The position numbers and the translations under genes are program-made. From positions 1 through 41,491 of the forward strand of contig JAILDN010000002.1 of the NCBI GenBank assembly GCA_024689425.1: 41,491 bases of DNA, in the 5' to 3' direction. The notes beneath the pieces were generated by a model. It was not told where the DNA came from. It made no database searches and saw only the letters and a program-made list of their open reading frames with translations. Shown here piece by piece: positions 32,980-41,491 of this stretch (position 1 is its first letter; every line of letters begins with the position of its first letter). Source of the DNA: Methanobrevibacter sp. (GTDB lineage: Archaea; Methanobacteriota; Methanobacteria; Methanobacteriales; Methanobacteriaceae).

Positions 32980-35466
32980 TTAAGATTTTACTGTAATTTT
33001 ATTCGCAATATTGGAACCATTATAACTTGATGTTATAATGTATTCACCGGGCATTAACCTAATGTTTAATTTAGCTACACCAGCACTATTGGTTGTTCTG
33101 TTGTAGAGCACTCCGTTAATGTTGAATGTAACGTTTTGATTTGGATAAGGATTGCCTTGGCCATCGACCAATTTGGCTTTGAACTGGGATCCGTCCATAT
33201 ATTTCATAGCCAAATCATCCGCACCTAAAATCGGCAAGACCTCAATGTTATTGCCTTGGCTGCAGTTCTTATAATATGTAGTTACGATGTAATTTCCTTG
33301 ATCCAAATTAATATTCAACTTAGCGTGGCCAGTTGCATTTGTTGTTCTGGTGTAGAATATGCCGTTGATGTTGAATTTCACTTCTTGGCCTTCAAGGGCA
33401 TATGATCCATCCTCATTAAGTAAGCGAACAACAAATTGAGAATCATTCTTGTAATACTTGGTCAAATCACTGGACTCAATTGTTGAAATCACTTTAATGG
33501 TATTGGATTTCTTCTCACCGGTAACTGGATTGATAGAAGTTATAATGTACTCGCCAGGATTCAAATTAATGTCCATTTCAACATCACCCTCAAAACCAGT
33601 TGTACGATTATAAATAACTCCATTAACATTAAAGAAAACTGTAGTTGTCTCTAAGTCGTTGCCATTTGCATCACTGAATTGTACATTAAATGTGTTATCA
33701 TCCCCATATACTTTAACTAAATTCATTGCACCTATAGTTGCCTCGACAGTTATGGTGGAGTTGACAGTCACATCATCAGCAGCAACAATGACAGGATACT
33801 CGCCACTGTTTAGATTAATGTTTAGTTTAACAGTACCGTCCTCGCCAGTGGTCCTGGAGTATGTCACTCCATTAAGGGTAATGTTTACAGTCTTATTTGG
33901 AGTTGCTTGGCCTTTGCCGTCAGTAACTGTTGCAGTAAACCTTTCAGAACCTTTATAGTATTTGGTCAAGTTCGGGGCGAAAATAACTGTGGTAGCATTT
34001 GATGGACTAATATTGAGTAAACCCTCATATATAGTTACATAACCTAAGTTAACTGATACAATTTTTTCTTCAATTTTATCCACTCTGTATGTAGCAGTGT
34101 ATATGCCGTCAGCATAAATGGATGGAATAGGGTCATCCACACCATAAACTGTGAAATCAAGGTTAGTATCATAGATTAAGTTACCATTGTCATCTATGTG
34201 AGTTGCATTCAATGTTGCAGTTTGACCATATTCGGCTTTGACAGTTTTATTTTCTAAAACAGTTACATAACTTGTGGAAGTGATATCTCCTTCATTGTAA
34301 ATTTCGGCTTTAGTGGATGATATGGTGTTATTGGATAAATATAATAGGCTTCTCTCGTTGTTAAAAATAGTGCCGACCTTATGTGCCTTATTGCCATCGA
34401 AGATACAGGATTGGATAGTCATATTTTCTTCAAGATTATGAATGGCTCCCCCATACTCGAGAGCAATGTTATTGGTGAAAGTGTTGTTAGATATCACTAT
34501 AGTATCAGGATTTGCAGAATTCCCTACAACATCCAGTGCACCACCAAAACCCGCACTATTGTTATTGAATTTGGAATTACTTATAACAGTTTCGTAAAAT
34601 GCATCTATGGCACCACCCCAACTTGTGTCATCTCCGACGATAGCAGTATTGTTAGTGAATGTACAATTGTCAATATTGAGTTTAAGGCCACCATTAGCAT
34701 AGATAGCACCACCACAAGCATTAGGGCCATCAATCATTCCGGTAGCAGTATTGTTAGTGAACACAGAACCGGTTATTGTAGTGATGTCTGTTTGCATAAC
34801 ATGGATTGCACCACCTTTTATTGCAGAATTGTTTACAAATGTGCTGTTGGTTACTGTAATGTCACCGCCACAACCATTGATTGCACCCCAACTACCAATC
34901 TGATATTTTTCAGCATTATTAATGAAAGTACAATCATTAACACTTAAATCAGTTTCACTATTAATTGCACCAGCGGAATCTGCAAATGTGATGTTATTTA
35001 ATGTTACTACTCCGTCTGTAGCATTAATAGTGAAAATTCTTGCTACATTACTACCGCTTATGGTGTGATTATTACCGTTGATTGTTAATGTTTCATTGAT
35101 TAGTATGCCATAATAAGGGTAATTCGGATAAACATAGTGATTGTATTTATAATCGGTTTCCTCATTATAAGCAAAGTTATAAGGTAAGTATAGTACACTG
35201 CCGTTATTTGCAATGGCATCAGCTATTCTTGCAGCCAAATCCGTATAAGTACCATTACTGGCATTTGATATTTTTGGACTTTCACTAATGCCAATTTTTC
35301 CATTTCCTCCTGAATCGTCTGTCTGATTTTCTGGATTTTCACTAATACTAATTTTTCCATTTCCTCCTGAATCGTCTGTCTGATTTTCTAAAGCACTGAC
35401 AGAGCTAATGCAGAGGAATAACATTAAAAATATTAATAATATTAGAATAGGTTTTTTTAATTTCAT
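32980..35466 (-). CDS. Adhesin-like surface protein with beta-helix and Ig-like repeats
   Basis: From the ATG at 35466 (GAGGGGG just upstream; alternatives further upstream are weaker) the 828-residue protein has a signal peptide (MKLKKPILILLIFLMLFLCI, cut likely after VSA at 23-25). A 19-residue unit with ENQTDDSGGNGKI then occurs twice in tandem. Next is a right-handed beta-helix region (about 70-390) with repeated short blocks such as FTNNTA and GGAI. The C-terminal half has four related Ig-like units of about 85 residues (LTKYYK, NINGVxYxRTT, LNINLxPGEYIIT). Such adhesin-like proteins are numerous in Methanobrevibacter and face the cell surface. No anchor is visible at the end (KITVKS). 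Confidence 0.9.
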   Translation of the reverse strand: MKLKKPILILLIFLMLFLCISSVSALENQTDDSGGNGKISISENPENQTDDSGGNGKIGISESPKISNASNGTYTDLAARIADAIANNGSVLYLPYNFAYNEETDYKYNHYVYPNYPYYGILINETLTINGNNHTISGSNVARIFTINATDGVVTLNNITFADSAGAINSETDLSVNDCTFINNAEKYQIGSWGAINGCGGDITVTNSTFVNNSAIKGGAIHVMQTDITTITGSVFTNNTATGMIDGPNACGGAIYANGGLKLNIDNCTFTNNTAIVGDDTSWGGAIDAFYETVISNSKFNNNSAGFGGALDVVGNSANPDTIVISNNTFTNNIALEYGGAIHNLEENMTIQSCIFDGNKAHKVGTIFNNERSLLYLSNNTISSTKAEIYNEGDITSTSYVTVLENKTVKAEYGQTATLNATHIDDNGNLIYDTNLDFTVYGVDDPIPSIYADGIYTATYRVDKIEEKIVSVNLGYVTIYEGLLNISPSNATTVIFAPNLTKYYKGSERFTATVTDGKGQATPNKTVNITLNGVTYSRTTGEDGTVKLNINLNSGEYPVIVAADDVTVNSTITVEATIGAMNLVKVYGDDNTFNVQFSDANGNDLETTTVFFNVNGVIYNRTTGFEGDVEMDINLNPGEYIITSINPVTGEKKSNTIKVISTIESSDLTKYYKNDSQFVVRLLNEDGSYALEGQEVKFNINGIFYTRTTNATGHAKLNINLDQGNYIVTTYYKNCSQGNNIEVLPILGADDLAMKYMDGSQFKAKLVDGQGNPYPNQNVTFNINGVLYNRTTNSAGVAKLNIRLMPGEYIITSSYNGSNIANKITVKS
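35275..35388 (-). repeat. 57-bp tandem duplication in the adhesin N-terminus
   Basis: Two copies of a 57-base unit encode ENQTDDSGGNGKISISENP and ENQTDDSGGNGKIGISESP, immediately after the signal peptide. The DNA copies are nearly identical, suggesting a recent slippage or recombination event. The number of units could vary between strains. Confidence 0.75.
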
Positions 35467-35676
35467 ATATTTTTTCCCCCTCATTTGAAAGATATTTAAA
35501 TAAAAACGTTTCATATTTTACAAACAATCTTAAAACGCACTGATTATTGAATAAATCATTAGTACTGTTAAAAATTTATCCATAATTATATTTATATGTA
35601 GTGATTTTTTTAATAAATTATAAAATATTCTTTAATTCAATTAATTATAAATTTTAAAAATGATAGATTTAATGTC
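35467..35676. other. Divergent intergenic region between adhesin and esterase genes
   Basis: The region is AT-rich and has no coding signal. ATTTAAATA near 35490-35500 is a possible TATA box for the adhesin gene, and TTATAAATTTT near 35645 for the esterase gene, whose start would then be leaderless. Confidence 0.4.
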
Positions 35677-36543
35677 ATGTCTGAAGAAAAATCATTTATT
35701 GCAAAAATTGCTGAAGCTATTTTAAGGTTTACAAAACCTGATTATATGGATTCTCAAGAAAAAGTAAATGAGTTTTTAGATGAAAAATCAAAAAATGAAT
35801 ATAAACCAGTTAAAAGTATTTTTAAAAGTATTGATTTTAATGGCATGCAGGTTTTCACATTCGGCAATAAAGAAAAATGTGAAAACATTATTCTATACGT
35901 ACATGGTGGAGCTTATGTAAATGAAATTAATTACCAACATTATTTATATTGTTTGTTGCTGTCACGAAAATTAAATGCATATGTGCTCGCACCAGTTTAT
36001 CCGCTCGCTCCTTCAAGTAAAGCAACAGCAACTTTTGACATGATTTTGGAACTATACAAGAATGTTCTCACAATGCATAAAAAAACCATATTGATGGGGG
36101 ACTCAGCAGGCGGAGGATTCGTCCTATCCTTTGCACAGTACATTAATACTATTAATTTAGCCCAACCGGACCATATCATTACCTTTTCGCCATGGGTCGA
36201 TATTTCAATGAGCAACTCTCCTTATGACAGTAAAAATGATCCGATTTTAGGAGAGATTGGCCTTAAAGAAATCGGCAAATCTTGGGCAGGCGACTTAGAT
36301 ACTGAAGATTTTAGAGTAAGTCCTATTTTTGGAGATAGCAAAGGCCTTGCAAAAACCCTTATTTTTGTAGGGGGAAATGAAATATTTTGCAAAGACGTAA
36401 AAAAGTATGCAGAAATTCTTAAAAATGATAAAGTTGATGTTAGATTAATTATAGGGGAAGGATTATTTCATATATATCCATTATTTCCCATTCCTGAGGC
36501 AAATAATGCCTTAAAAGAAATTAAAAATGAAATAATAGGATAA
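35677..36543 (+). CDS. Alpha/beta hydrolase of the hormone-sensitive-lipase family
   Basis: The 288-residue protein has the HSL-family oxyanion block LYVHGGAYV (about 73-81), the nucleophile GDSAGGGF, and a histidine near the end in GLFHIYPLFP; the acid residue is likely in the VGGNEIF region. These enzymes hydrolyse short acyl esters. The N-terminus is soluble and lacks a signal peptide, so it should be cytoplasmic. No ribosome binding site precedes the ATG. It converges on the acyltransferase gene with no gap between stops. It could deacylate a substrate handled by that enzyme, but the convergent layout makes shared regulation unlikely. Confidence 0.88.
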   Translation: MSEEKSFIAKIAEAILRFTKPDYMDSQEKVNEFLDEKSKNEYKPVKSIFKSIDFNGMQVFTFGNKEKCENIILYVHGGAYVNEINYQHYLYCLLLSRKLNAYVLAPVYPLAPSSKATATFDMILELYKNVLTMHKKTILMGDSAGGGFVLSFAQYINTINLAQPDHIITFSPWVDISMSNSPYDSKNDPILGEIGLKEIGKSWAGDLDTEDFRVSPIFGDSKGLAKTLIFVGGNEIFCKDVKKYAEILKNDKVDVRLIIGEGLFHIYPLFPIPEANNALKEIKNEIIG

Positions 36544-37587
36544 TTATTCCATATACAAAATATATTTTCCAAATTTAGGAATTTTATAGATTATGGCCGA
36601 AGTGGCATAGCTTAAAATTACCAATAAAATCCAAAGGATTATGGTTTTGACTGGTTCTGAATATGGTAACGCCGCAATAAATGGGAGTAAAGGTAATCTG
36701 AATATGTTATGTATTAAAAACACCGCAAAGGAATATTTGGATAATTTTTTTATGCTGCTATTGAATCTAATACTCTTCATTCTTGAACATAACTCAAATA
36801 ATGTCAATGATCCAAACATTACAAACGGGAATTCATACCATAATAAGAAGTTATATTTTATTGTAAATGCGTAGTATTGGAATAAAACACAGATTACAAA
36901 TGAGATTATGAATAATGCCAATAGGTTATGTTTAGAAATCTTTTTAAATTTACCTTTTTTAACCAGATATCCTAGAATAATGTAGATTCCATATGCTCCG
37001 CCACTAAAACCTAAATTATATTGGAGATTCATGCCAGATATTCCATTCATCTCAAAAATAATAGAAATAAATGGAATTATAAATGCTAAAATTGAAAATA
37101 CAATTGTTGCTTGGTAAATAGTGTCTATTTCAAATTGTTTAAAGGCACTTGCTACGAATGGCATTGAAAGATACATTCCAATAATCATGGGCATGTACCA
37201 CATATGTGAAAAAAATAGGGCTCCGGTTTCTGTTGGATTGATGAGAGTGTTTCCAGAGTTTATAAATTCTAAAGTAACAAAATAAATTACGACCCAGATA
37301 ATTGTGATTATAATTAAATCTTTACAGTTTTCCATCCAAAAATTTTGTGTCTTTGAATCGTCATATGTTCGATCTAACAACAAATAACCAGTAATCATTA
37401 AAAAGAAAGGAACACCTAAACGCCCGATAAATAGTGATGCATAATTAAAAATCTGGGAATATATTGAATGGTCCACAATGGAATTGGAGGATAGGATATA
37501 AACTCCATCTGTCGCATGTATATATAAAACAGTTAGGATAGCAATGATTCTCGCAAAATCTATCCATTCAATTCTCGTTTTAGTCAT
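36544..37587 (-). CDS. Acyltransferase-3 family membrane protein
   Basis: The start is at 37587, where GGTGAAAAG lies 5-8 bases upstream, rather than at 37611. The 347-residue protein has about ten membrane helices and the family mark RIEWIDFARIIAILTVLYIH near the N-terminus, with a histidine (H near residue 24) thought to be essential. Acyltransferase-3 proteins move acetyl, succinyl or other acyl groups to carbohydrates, for example on surface polysaccharides or lipids. There is no attached SGNH domain. The neighbouring adhesin and pilin-like genes suggest a role in surface glycan modification; this is inference. Confidence 0.88.
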   Translation of the reverse strand: MTKTRIEWIDFARIIAILTVLYIHATDGVYILSSNSIVDHSIYSQIFNYASLFIGRLGVPFFLMITGYLLLDRTYDDSKTQNFWMENCKDLIIITIIWVVIYFVTLEFINSGNTLINPTETGALFFSHMWYMPMIIGMYLSMPFVASAFKQFEIDTIYQATIVFSILAFIIPFISIIFEMNGISGMNLQYNLGFSGGAYGIYIILGYLVKKGKFKKISKHNLLALFIISFVICVLFQYYAFTIKYNFLLWYEFPFVMFGSLTLFELCSRMKSIRFNSSIKKLSKYSFAVFLIHNIFRLPLLPFIAALPYSEPVKTIILWILLVILSYATSAIIYKIPKFGKYILYME

Positions 37588-37755
37588 TAACTTTTCACCA
37601 ATTAAATTCATATTATATTTTTATTTTTGTATTATTAAATATTTTAGTTCAATTTTTTCATTCCAAAGTAATATTGATATTAAGTGGTTAAATTGACCTT
37701 AAAAACTACAAAAAACTTATATTAATTAATTTATTATAATATTAATGGTGATATT

Positions 37756-37941
37756 ATGAATTATGATAGTGGTCAAGCTTCTGCCGAATTTATTTTACTG
37801 TTTGGGGGCATTATTGTCGTTGTTTTATTAGCCATTTTTATGTATAGGAATTACATTAATGAGTTGGGCGGTGAAGTTAAATCAAAGGAAGTAAATGAAT
37901 TGAATGGTAAATTGAATGAAATTTCAGAGTTCTTTACATAA
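37756..37941 (+). CDS. Class III signal-peptide pilin-like protein
   Basis: The 61-residue protein starts MNYDSGQASAEFILLFGG, matching the QxSxEF...L class III signal of archaeal type IV pilins, in which the prepilin peptidase EppA cuts just before the glutamine. A hydrophobic helix (about 11-30) would form the pilus core, followed by a charged helix. There is no globular head, so it may be a minor pilin or an assembly adapter. GTGATATT precedes the ATG. Its end overlaps the end of the convergent TMEM175 gene by 8 bases. No other pilus gene is next to it, though a T2SF platform protein lies 5 kb upstream. Confidence 0.85.
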   Translation: MNYDSGQASAEFILLFGGIIVVVLLAIFMYRNYINELGGEVKSKEVNELNGKLNEISEFFT

Positions 37942-38500
37942 ATTGACATCTTGAAATGTACCATAACACCGGAATTGAAATTAAACAGCAGATTGTAATC
38001 GCTGGAGGATAGATGAAAAATCCAATGATATAGCCAATCACCATGCAGATTATGGTTGAATATAATGGATAATGGTTTCTTAACAGGACTTGAAGTGCAA
38101 TATTTCCTTTGTCTGATTTTTTCAATGCATTTGCAATGGATATGGAAACAAGCGCGGTCGCTAAAAAGTCTAGGCCATATAGTGCATGCGGAATAAATGA
38201 ATCGAAGTTTTCGGCTACAAAAGTTGTTAAATAGGGTAAGAATGACATTAGGAATAACGCAAGTCCCATTAACCAAATGACTTTATGGTTAACTTTATTC
38301 ACAATACTGAATAGGTTATTGTTATAGTTCCAGAAATTAAAGATGACTAAAAAGCTTAGTGCATAAATAATAAATTCTAGGCGTATTTCAAACAATGCTT
38401 CCCAGCTTCCATTTGAAGCCATTGGAATCTCTAAAACGATAATTGTTAAGATAATCGCAAGAACCGCATCAATTAATGCTTCAAATCTTTCAGTCTCCAT
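37934..38500 (-). CDS. TMEM175-family channel protein, second of a tandem pair
   Basis: The start at 38500 follows GGAGGAGTGA. The 188-residue protein has about six membrane helices. The first carries RFEALIDAVLAIILTIIVLEI, the TMEM175 signature R-x3-F-S-D-x2-x-A-I in diverged form, with L-I-D in place of F-S-D. Prokaryotic TMEM175 channels are potassium-permeable tetramers with one such unit each. Its start overlaps the end of its paralogue by 11 bases, so the two are co-translated and may form a mixed channel. The substitution at F-S could alter gating or folding; this is inference. Confidence 0.85.
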   Translation of the reverse strand: METERFEALIDAVLAIILTIIVLEIPMASNGSWEALFEIRLEFIIYALSFLVIFNFWNYNNNLFSIVNKVNHKVIWLMGLALFLMSFLPYLTTFVAENFDSFIPHALYGLDFLATALVSISIANALKKSDKGNIALQVLLRNHYPLYSTIICMVIGYIIGFFIYPPAITICCLISIPVLWYISRCQFM

Positions 38501-39062
38501 TTTCACTCCTCCATCCAATAAATATCCACAGGATTACTGCGATTAAACAGGAAATGTAAATACCTGGCCTATAAACTGTATATGTTAAAATAAATCCGAT
38601 TAGAATTATTATTAATGGCGGTAATTGGTAATATATCATATTATCTGTTTCCTGTAGGAAAGAGTTGTACGGATTGCTTCTATAAATGGCTTTAATTGAT
38701 GAAATAAACAAGATATTAGTTGTTACAAACAATAATCCAAACATTGTTTCTGCAGCTATTGAATCGACATTTCTTGCAACCCATATTGTAAAATAAGGAA
38801 CTAATGTTATTACAAAAGTCATTATCCCATAAATCCACACAACCGCATTATCAATATTATCGATTTTTTGAAATATGATATGATTGTTGTACCATATATT
38901 AAACAAGATTAAAAAACTAATTAAATAAGCTAAATAAGATATTCTCATATCCCAAATTGCAGATAATGTCGGTTCTGCAGGTTGATTAATTTTTAAAATC
39001 AAAACTGTCATTATTATTGCAATAATTGCATCTAAAAATGTTTCAAATCGGTTTGTTTGCAT
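38490..39062 (-). CDS. TMEM175-family channel protein, first of a tandem pair
   Basis: The 190-residue protein has about six membrane helices and the first-helix signature RFETFLDAIIAIIMTVLILKI, with F-L-D in place of the canonical F-S-D. Hydrophobic isoleucines lining the first helix, which form the selectivity constriction in known TMEM175 structures, are present. It is followed by its paralogue (38500-37934) with an 11-base overlap. No ribosome binding site is visible, and a TATA-like ATTTATATC lies about 27-30 bases upstream, so the message may be leaderless. It is divergent from the aldehyde dehydrogenase gene across 51 bases. Confidence 0.85.
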   Translation of the reverse strand: MQTNRFETFLDAIIAIIMTVLILKINQPAEPTLSAIWDMRISYLAYLISFLILFNIWYNNHIIFQKIDNIDNAVVWIYGIMTFVITLVPYFTIWVARNVDSIAAETMFGLLFVTTNILFISSIKAIYRSNPYNSFLQETDNMIYYQLPPLIIILIGFILTYTVYRPGIYISCLIAVILWIFIGWRSENGD

Positions 39063-39113
39063 AATATTAATATTTTTATTTTAAGATATAAATAATTAAA
39101 ATTAGGTGATAAA

Positions 39114-40526
39114 ATGGATATGTTAATCAATGGTGAACATGTAAGTGATATGGATAGGGAAGATGTTATTAATCCTTATACTGGTGAAGTAATCGATAGT
39201 GTGCCAATTGCCCATTTAAATAATGTTGATAAAGTCATAAAAGCAGCCAATGATGCAAAAGAATCTCTGCAAGAAATGTCTGCTTTTAAAATTTCAAATA
39301 AGTTATTTGCCGTTTGTGAAAAATTAAAAGAGAATAAAGATGAATTTTCTCAATTGTTAACGGAGGAAGTTGGCAAGCCCATCAGTGAATCCTATGTTGA
39401 GTTGGATAGGTCAATTGAAACTTTAAAGCTTGCGGCTGAAGAAGCCAAAAGGATTTACGGTGAATCAGTTCCTTTAGATGCTGGTTTAAATGGAAAGGGG
39501 TTCTTTGCATTCACTCAAAAATTGCCTTTGGGTGTTGTTGCAGCTATCACTCCATTCAATTATCCGCTAAATTTAACAATCCATAAAATCGCACCAGCCA
39601 TCGCTGCTAAAAATACTGTAATTATCAAACCTCCTACTGATGCACCATTGACAGTAATGAAATTTGCAGAGCTTGTAAATGAGGAATTTCCTGCAGGTGT
39701 CATTAATACAATAACTGGATATGGCTCAGAAGTTGGTGATGCATTAGTCGCATCAGATGATGTCGATAAAATCTCATTCACGGGAAGTGTTACAACAGGT
39801 TTAATGATTGCTCAAAGGGCAGGAATGAAAAAAGTAACATTGGAACTTGGCGGAAATGACCCATTGATTGTTTTGGATGATGCTGATGTGGATGCTGCAG
39901 TAAAAGGAGTTATTAATGGAGCATATTTAAATGCTGGTCAAGTTTGCATGGGCGTTAAAAGAATTATCATCCAAGAAGGAATTTATAATGAGTTTAAAGC
40001 AAAATTAGTTGAAGAAACTTCTAAAATTAAAATGGGTGATCCAACAAGAAAAGATACGCAACTCGGAACATTAATCAGTCAAAAAGCCGCAAAACAAGTT
40101 GAAGAGGCAGTCAACAATGCAGTTGATGATGGTGCAGAAATATTGATTGGTGGTAAAAGGGATGGAGCATTTTTCGAAGCTACTGTTGTTGATAATGTAA
40201 CTCCAGATATGGATTTGGTTGTTAGGGAGACATTTGGTCCGATAGCTCCGTTAATTAAAGTCAAAACAATTGATGAAGCAATCCAAATAGCCAATGATAC
40301 TGAATATGGCCTTCAGGCAGGCATATTTACAGAAAACTATAGAAACGCTTTGAGATGTGCTAATGAAATTGAAGCAGGAACAGTATTTGTGAATAAGCAA
40401 TCCACATTCAGGACTGATAATATGCCTTTTGGCGGATTTAAAAATAGTGGTAGTGGAAAAGAAGGAATTAAATATGCTGTTGAAGAAATGACAAAAACAA
40501 AATTAATTGGGTTGAATCTAAGATAG
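39114..40526 (+). CDS. Aldehyde dehydrogenase (lactaldehyde dehydrogenase CofA-like)
   Basis: The 470-residue protein is a complete NAD(P)-dependent aldehyde dehydrogenase: PFNYPLNLTIHKIAPAIAAK, the nucleotide-binding FTGSVTTG, the general base in TLELGGNDPLIV, the nucleophile cysteine in NAGQVCMGVKR, and GPIAPLIKV and FGGFKNSGSGKEG near the end. The closest methanogen group I recall is the lactaldehyde dehydrogenase type (MJ1411), proposed to make lactate for coenzyme F420. A non-phosphorylating glyceraldehyde-3-phosphate dehydrogenase role cannot be ruled out. GTGATAAA precedes the ATG. Its 3' end overlaps the convergent tRNA-binding gene by 9 bases. Confidence 0.9.
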   Translation: MDMLINGEHVSDMDREDVINPYTGEVIDSVPIAHLNNVDKVIKAANDAKESLQEMSAFKISNKLFAVCEKLKENKDEFSQLLTEEVGKPISESYVELDRSIETLKLAAEEAKRIYGESVPLDAGLNGKGFFAFTQKLPLGVVAAITPFNYPLNLTIHKIAPAIAAKNTVIIKPPTDAPLTVMKFAELVNEEFPAGVINTITGYGSEVGDALVASDDVDKISFTGSVTTGLMIAQRAGMKKVTLELGGNDPLIVLDDADVDAAVKGVINGAYLNAGQVCMGVKRIIIQEGIYNEFKAKLVEETSKIKMGDPTRKDTQLGTLISQKAAKQVEEAVNNAVDDGAEILIGGKRDGAFFEATVVDNVTPDMDLVVRETFGPIAPLIKVKTIDEAIQIANDTEYGLQAGIFTENYRNALRCANEIEAGTVFVNKQSTFRTDNMPFGGFKNSGSGKEGIKYAVEEMTKTKLIGLNLR

Positions 40527-41240
40527 ATAAGATTCAACTAAATTACGGGTCTCATTTAATGATTCCATAGGAATTCCCTTTGGCATTTCTCCTAATTCTC
40601 CACCAACATCTTTTAAGATGCCTTCGCCCATTCCTAAAAACATCCCTTCGCTGACGGTATCCATGAAAGTTTGGGGAGGTAATAATGACACGCCTACGCG
40701 GTTTCCTTCTTTAACATTCAAATCATTAGTAACAACAGTGATTGCACGTTTACCTAAGTTAACATTACAAATCATCAATGAATCAGCTTTAGGATGTTTT
40801 GTAACACTCATTATTTCTCCAACTTTAATATCGACACCCATAATGGGATCGTTTATTGGTCCGAGTGCTAAGCGGTCTTTAAGCCCTAAGATTGTATCAA
40901 TGAAAAATCTTACTTTTGCAATATTTTCTGCCGTTTTTTCACGGTCTTCTTTAGGGGCTGCATTTAAAAAGGCTTTATTCCAGCCTTCACCTCCTAAGCA
41001 TTCAACAATTGTTTCAGCTTTTTCAGTTAGGTTAGCTACGTCAGGTGAGTTAACAAGGTCATCCCCTTCGAGATAAGAATAAATTAATGATTGAAAATCA
41101 CTATTCATTAATTTTCCAGTTTCTATTGCAAGTTTTTTATTCCAATTTCCTCTAAATGATGCTGTAGGAATAAGATTTAAATAATTCTCTCTTGCTTTGT
41201 TTGCTACTAAAATTCTATAATCTTTAGTTGTATCCCACAA
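40518..41240 (-). CDS. tRNA-binding OB-fold protein (EMAPII/Trbp111-like C-terminus)
   Basis: The start is a TTG at 41240, supported by AAAGGAGA about 8 bases upstream. The 240-residue protein has an N-terminal helical part of about 130 residues without recognised relatives. The C-terminal tRNA-binding domain has the pattern VDIKVGEIMSVTKHPKADSL, ICNVNLGKRAITVVTNDLNV, GNRVGVSLLPPQTFMDTVSE and SEGMFLGMGEG. In other organisms such domains bind the tRNA elbow as stand-alone proteins or as MetRS or PheRS extensions. Here it may serve as a trans-acting aid to a synthetase. It overlaps the end of the aldehyde dehydrogenase gene by 9 bases. Confidence 0.88.
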   Translation of the reverse strand: MWDTTKDYRILVANKARENYLNLIPTASFRGNWNKKLAIETGKLMNSDFQSLIYSYLEGDDLVNSPDVANLTEKAETIVECLGGEGWNKAFLNAAPKEDREKTAENIAKVRFFIDTILGLKDRLALGPINDPIMGVDIKVGEIMSVTKHPKADSLMICNVNLGKRAITVVTNDLNVKEGNRVGVSLLPPQTFMDTVSEGMFLGMGEGILKDVGGELGEMPKGIPMESLNETRNLVESYLS

Positions 41241-41491
41241 TGTAAAATCTCCTTTTATTTATATCTTGACAATTATAATATTCAACTTAAGGTATAATAA
41301 ATTTTTTCAAAAATTCAATGCATAGTATTACTTTTCTTTATGTTGAAATTATAAATGCATAAATTAAATTATAGGTTAATATTTAAGCTAAATTTTTCAA
41401 TTTTAGTTATTATTTTTAAAGAAATTCTGTTTTCAATCATAAACTAGTTATATAAACAAATTATATAGAATTATACATATTATTAGTTAAT
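41241..41491. other. AT-rich region upstream of the tRNA-binding protein gene
   Basis: The region is strongly AT-rich and I see no coding signal. It contains the ribosome binding site for the gene starting at 41240 (about 41248-41256) and several possible TATA boxes on both strands, such as TTATATAAAC near 41448. The promoters of the genes on either side cannot be told apart. Confidence 0.4.

Noticed and set aside
33659-34947. Plus-strand open frames (99 and 188 codons) antisense to the adhesin-like gene
   Set aside because: They mirror the repetitive adhesin coding sequence and their products have composition typical of antisense reading of repeats; no start signals.

Overview
The window looks like chromosome from a methanogenic archaeon of the order Methanobacteriales, most likely a Methanobrevibacter-type organism. 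The DNA is very AT-rich. Ribosome binding sites of the GGTGAT/GGAGG type alternate with TATA boxes sitting about 25-30 bases before an ATG (leaderless genes). Gene content agrees: archaeal PurP, Lhr helicase, NucS, a YcaO/TfuA pair of the kind that thioamidates methyl-coenzyme M reductase, a pseudomurein endoisopeptidase, a large adhesin-like protein, and archaeal pilin-type proteins. No rRNA, tRNA, CRISPR array or transposase gene was seen.

Region 1 (1-3.95 kb) is accessory. It holds a small winged-helix regulator, then three small same-strand genes of unknown role (935-1949) bracketed by two copies of a roughly 135-bp diverged repeat whose ends can pair with each other. A 24-bp identical segment precedes the first two small genes. 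Next come a pseudomurein endoisopeptidase and a short phage-like protein on the minus strand (probable provirus remnant), an array of TTGCAA boxes, and a membrane-anchored coiled-coil protein.

Region 2 (3.95-13.7 kb) is mostly core: RlmE rRNA methyltransferase with a YfcE-like phosphodiesterase, PurP, two small membrane proteins, the Lhr-type helicase, a HEAT-repeat protein, a nitrilase-family amidase, a zinc-ribbon membrane protein, a hypothetical protein and the NucS endonuclease.

Region 3 (13.7-24 kb) starts with two MetX-like alpha/beta hydrolase paralogues, the second without its catalytic triad, and a small gene between them. The minus-strand operon rnz-mscS-nadA follows, divergent from nadC, so both dedicated quinolinate-to-NAD steps lie within 3.5 kb. 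Then come carA-carB for carbamoyl phosphate.

Region 4 (24-31.9 kb) has a zinc-ribbon protein, an amidohydrolase, a usp-CBS-hypothetical operon, the minus-strand operon M50 protease-ycaO-tfuA, an M24 peptidase, a small membrane protein, and a short protein-like stretch that may be a gene remnant.

Region 5 (31.9-41.5 kb) is rich in envelope genes: an orphan type II secretion F/TadC-like protein, the 828-residue adhesin-like protein, an HSL-type esterase, an acyltransferase-3 protein, a class III signal-peptide pilin-like protein and a tandem TMEM175-family channel pair. It ends with an aldehyde dehydrogenase and a tRNA-binding-domain protein. Several convergent pairs abut or overlap by a few bases, and hairpin/T-run terminators can be seen at several gene ends.
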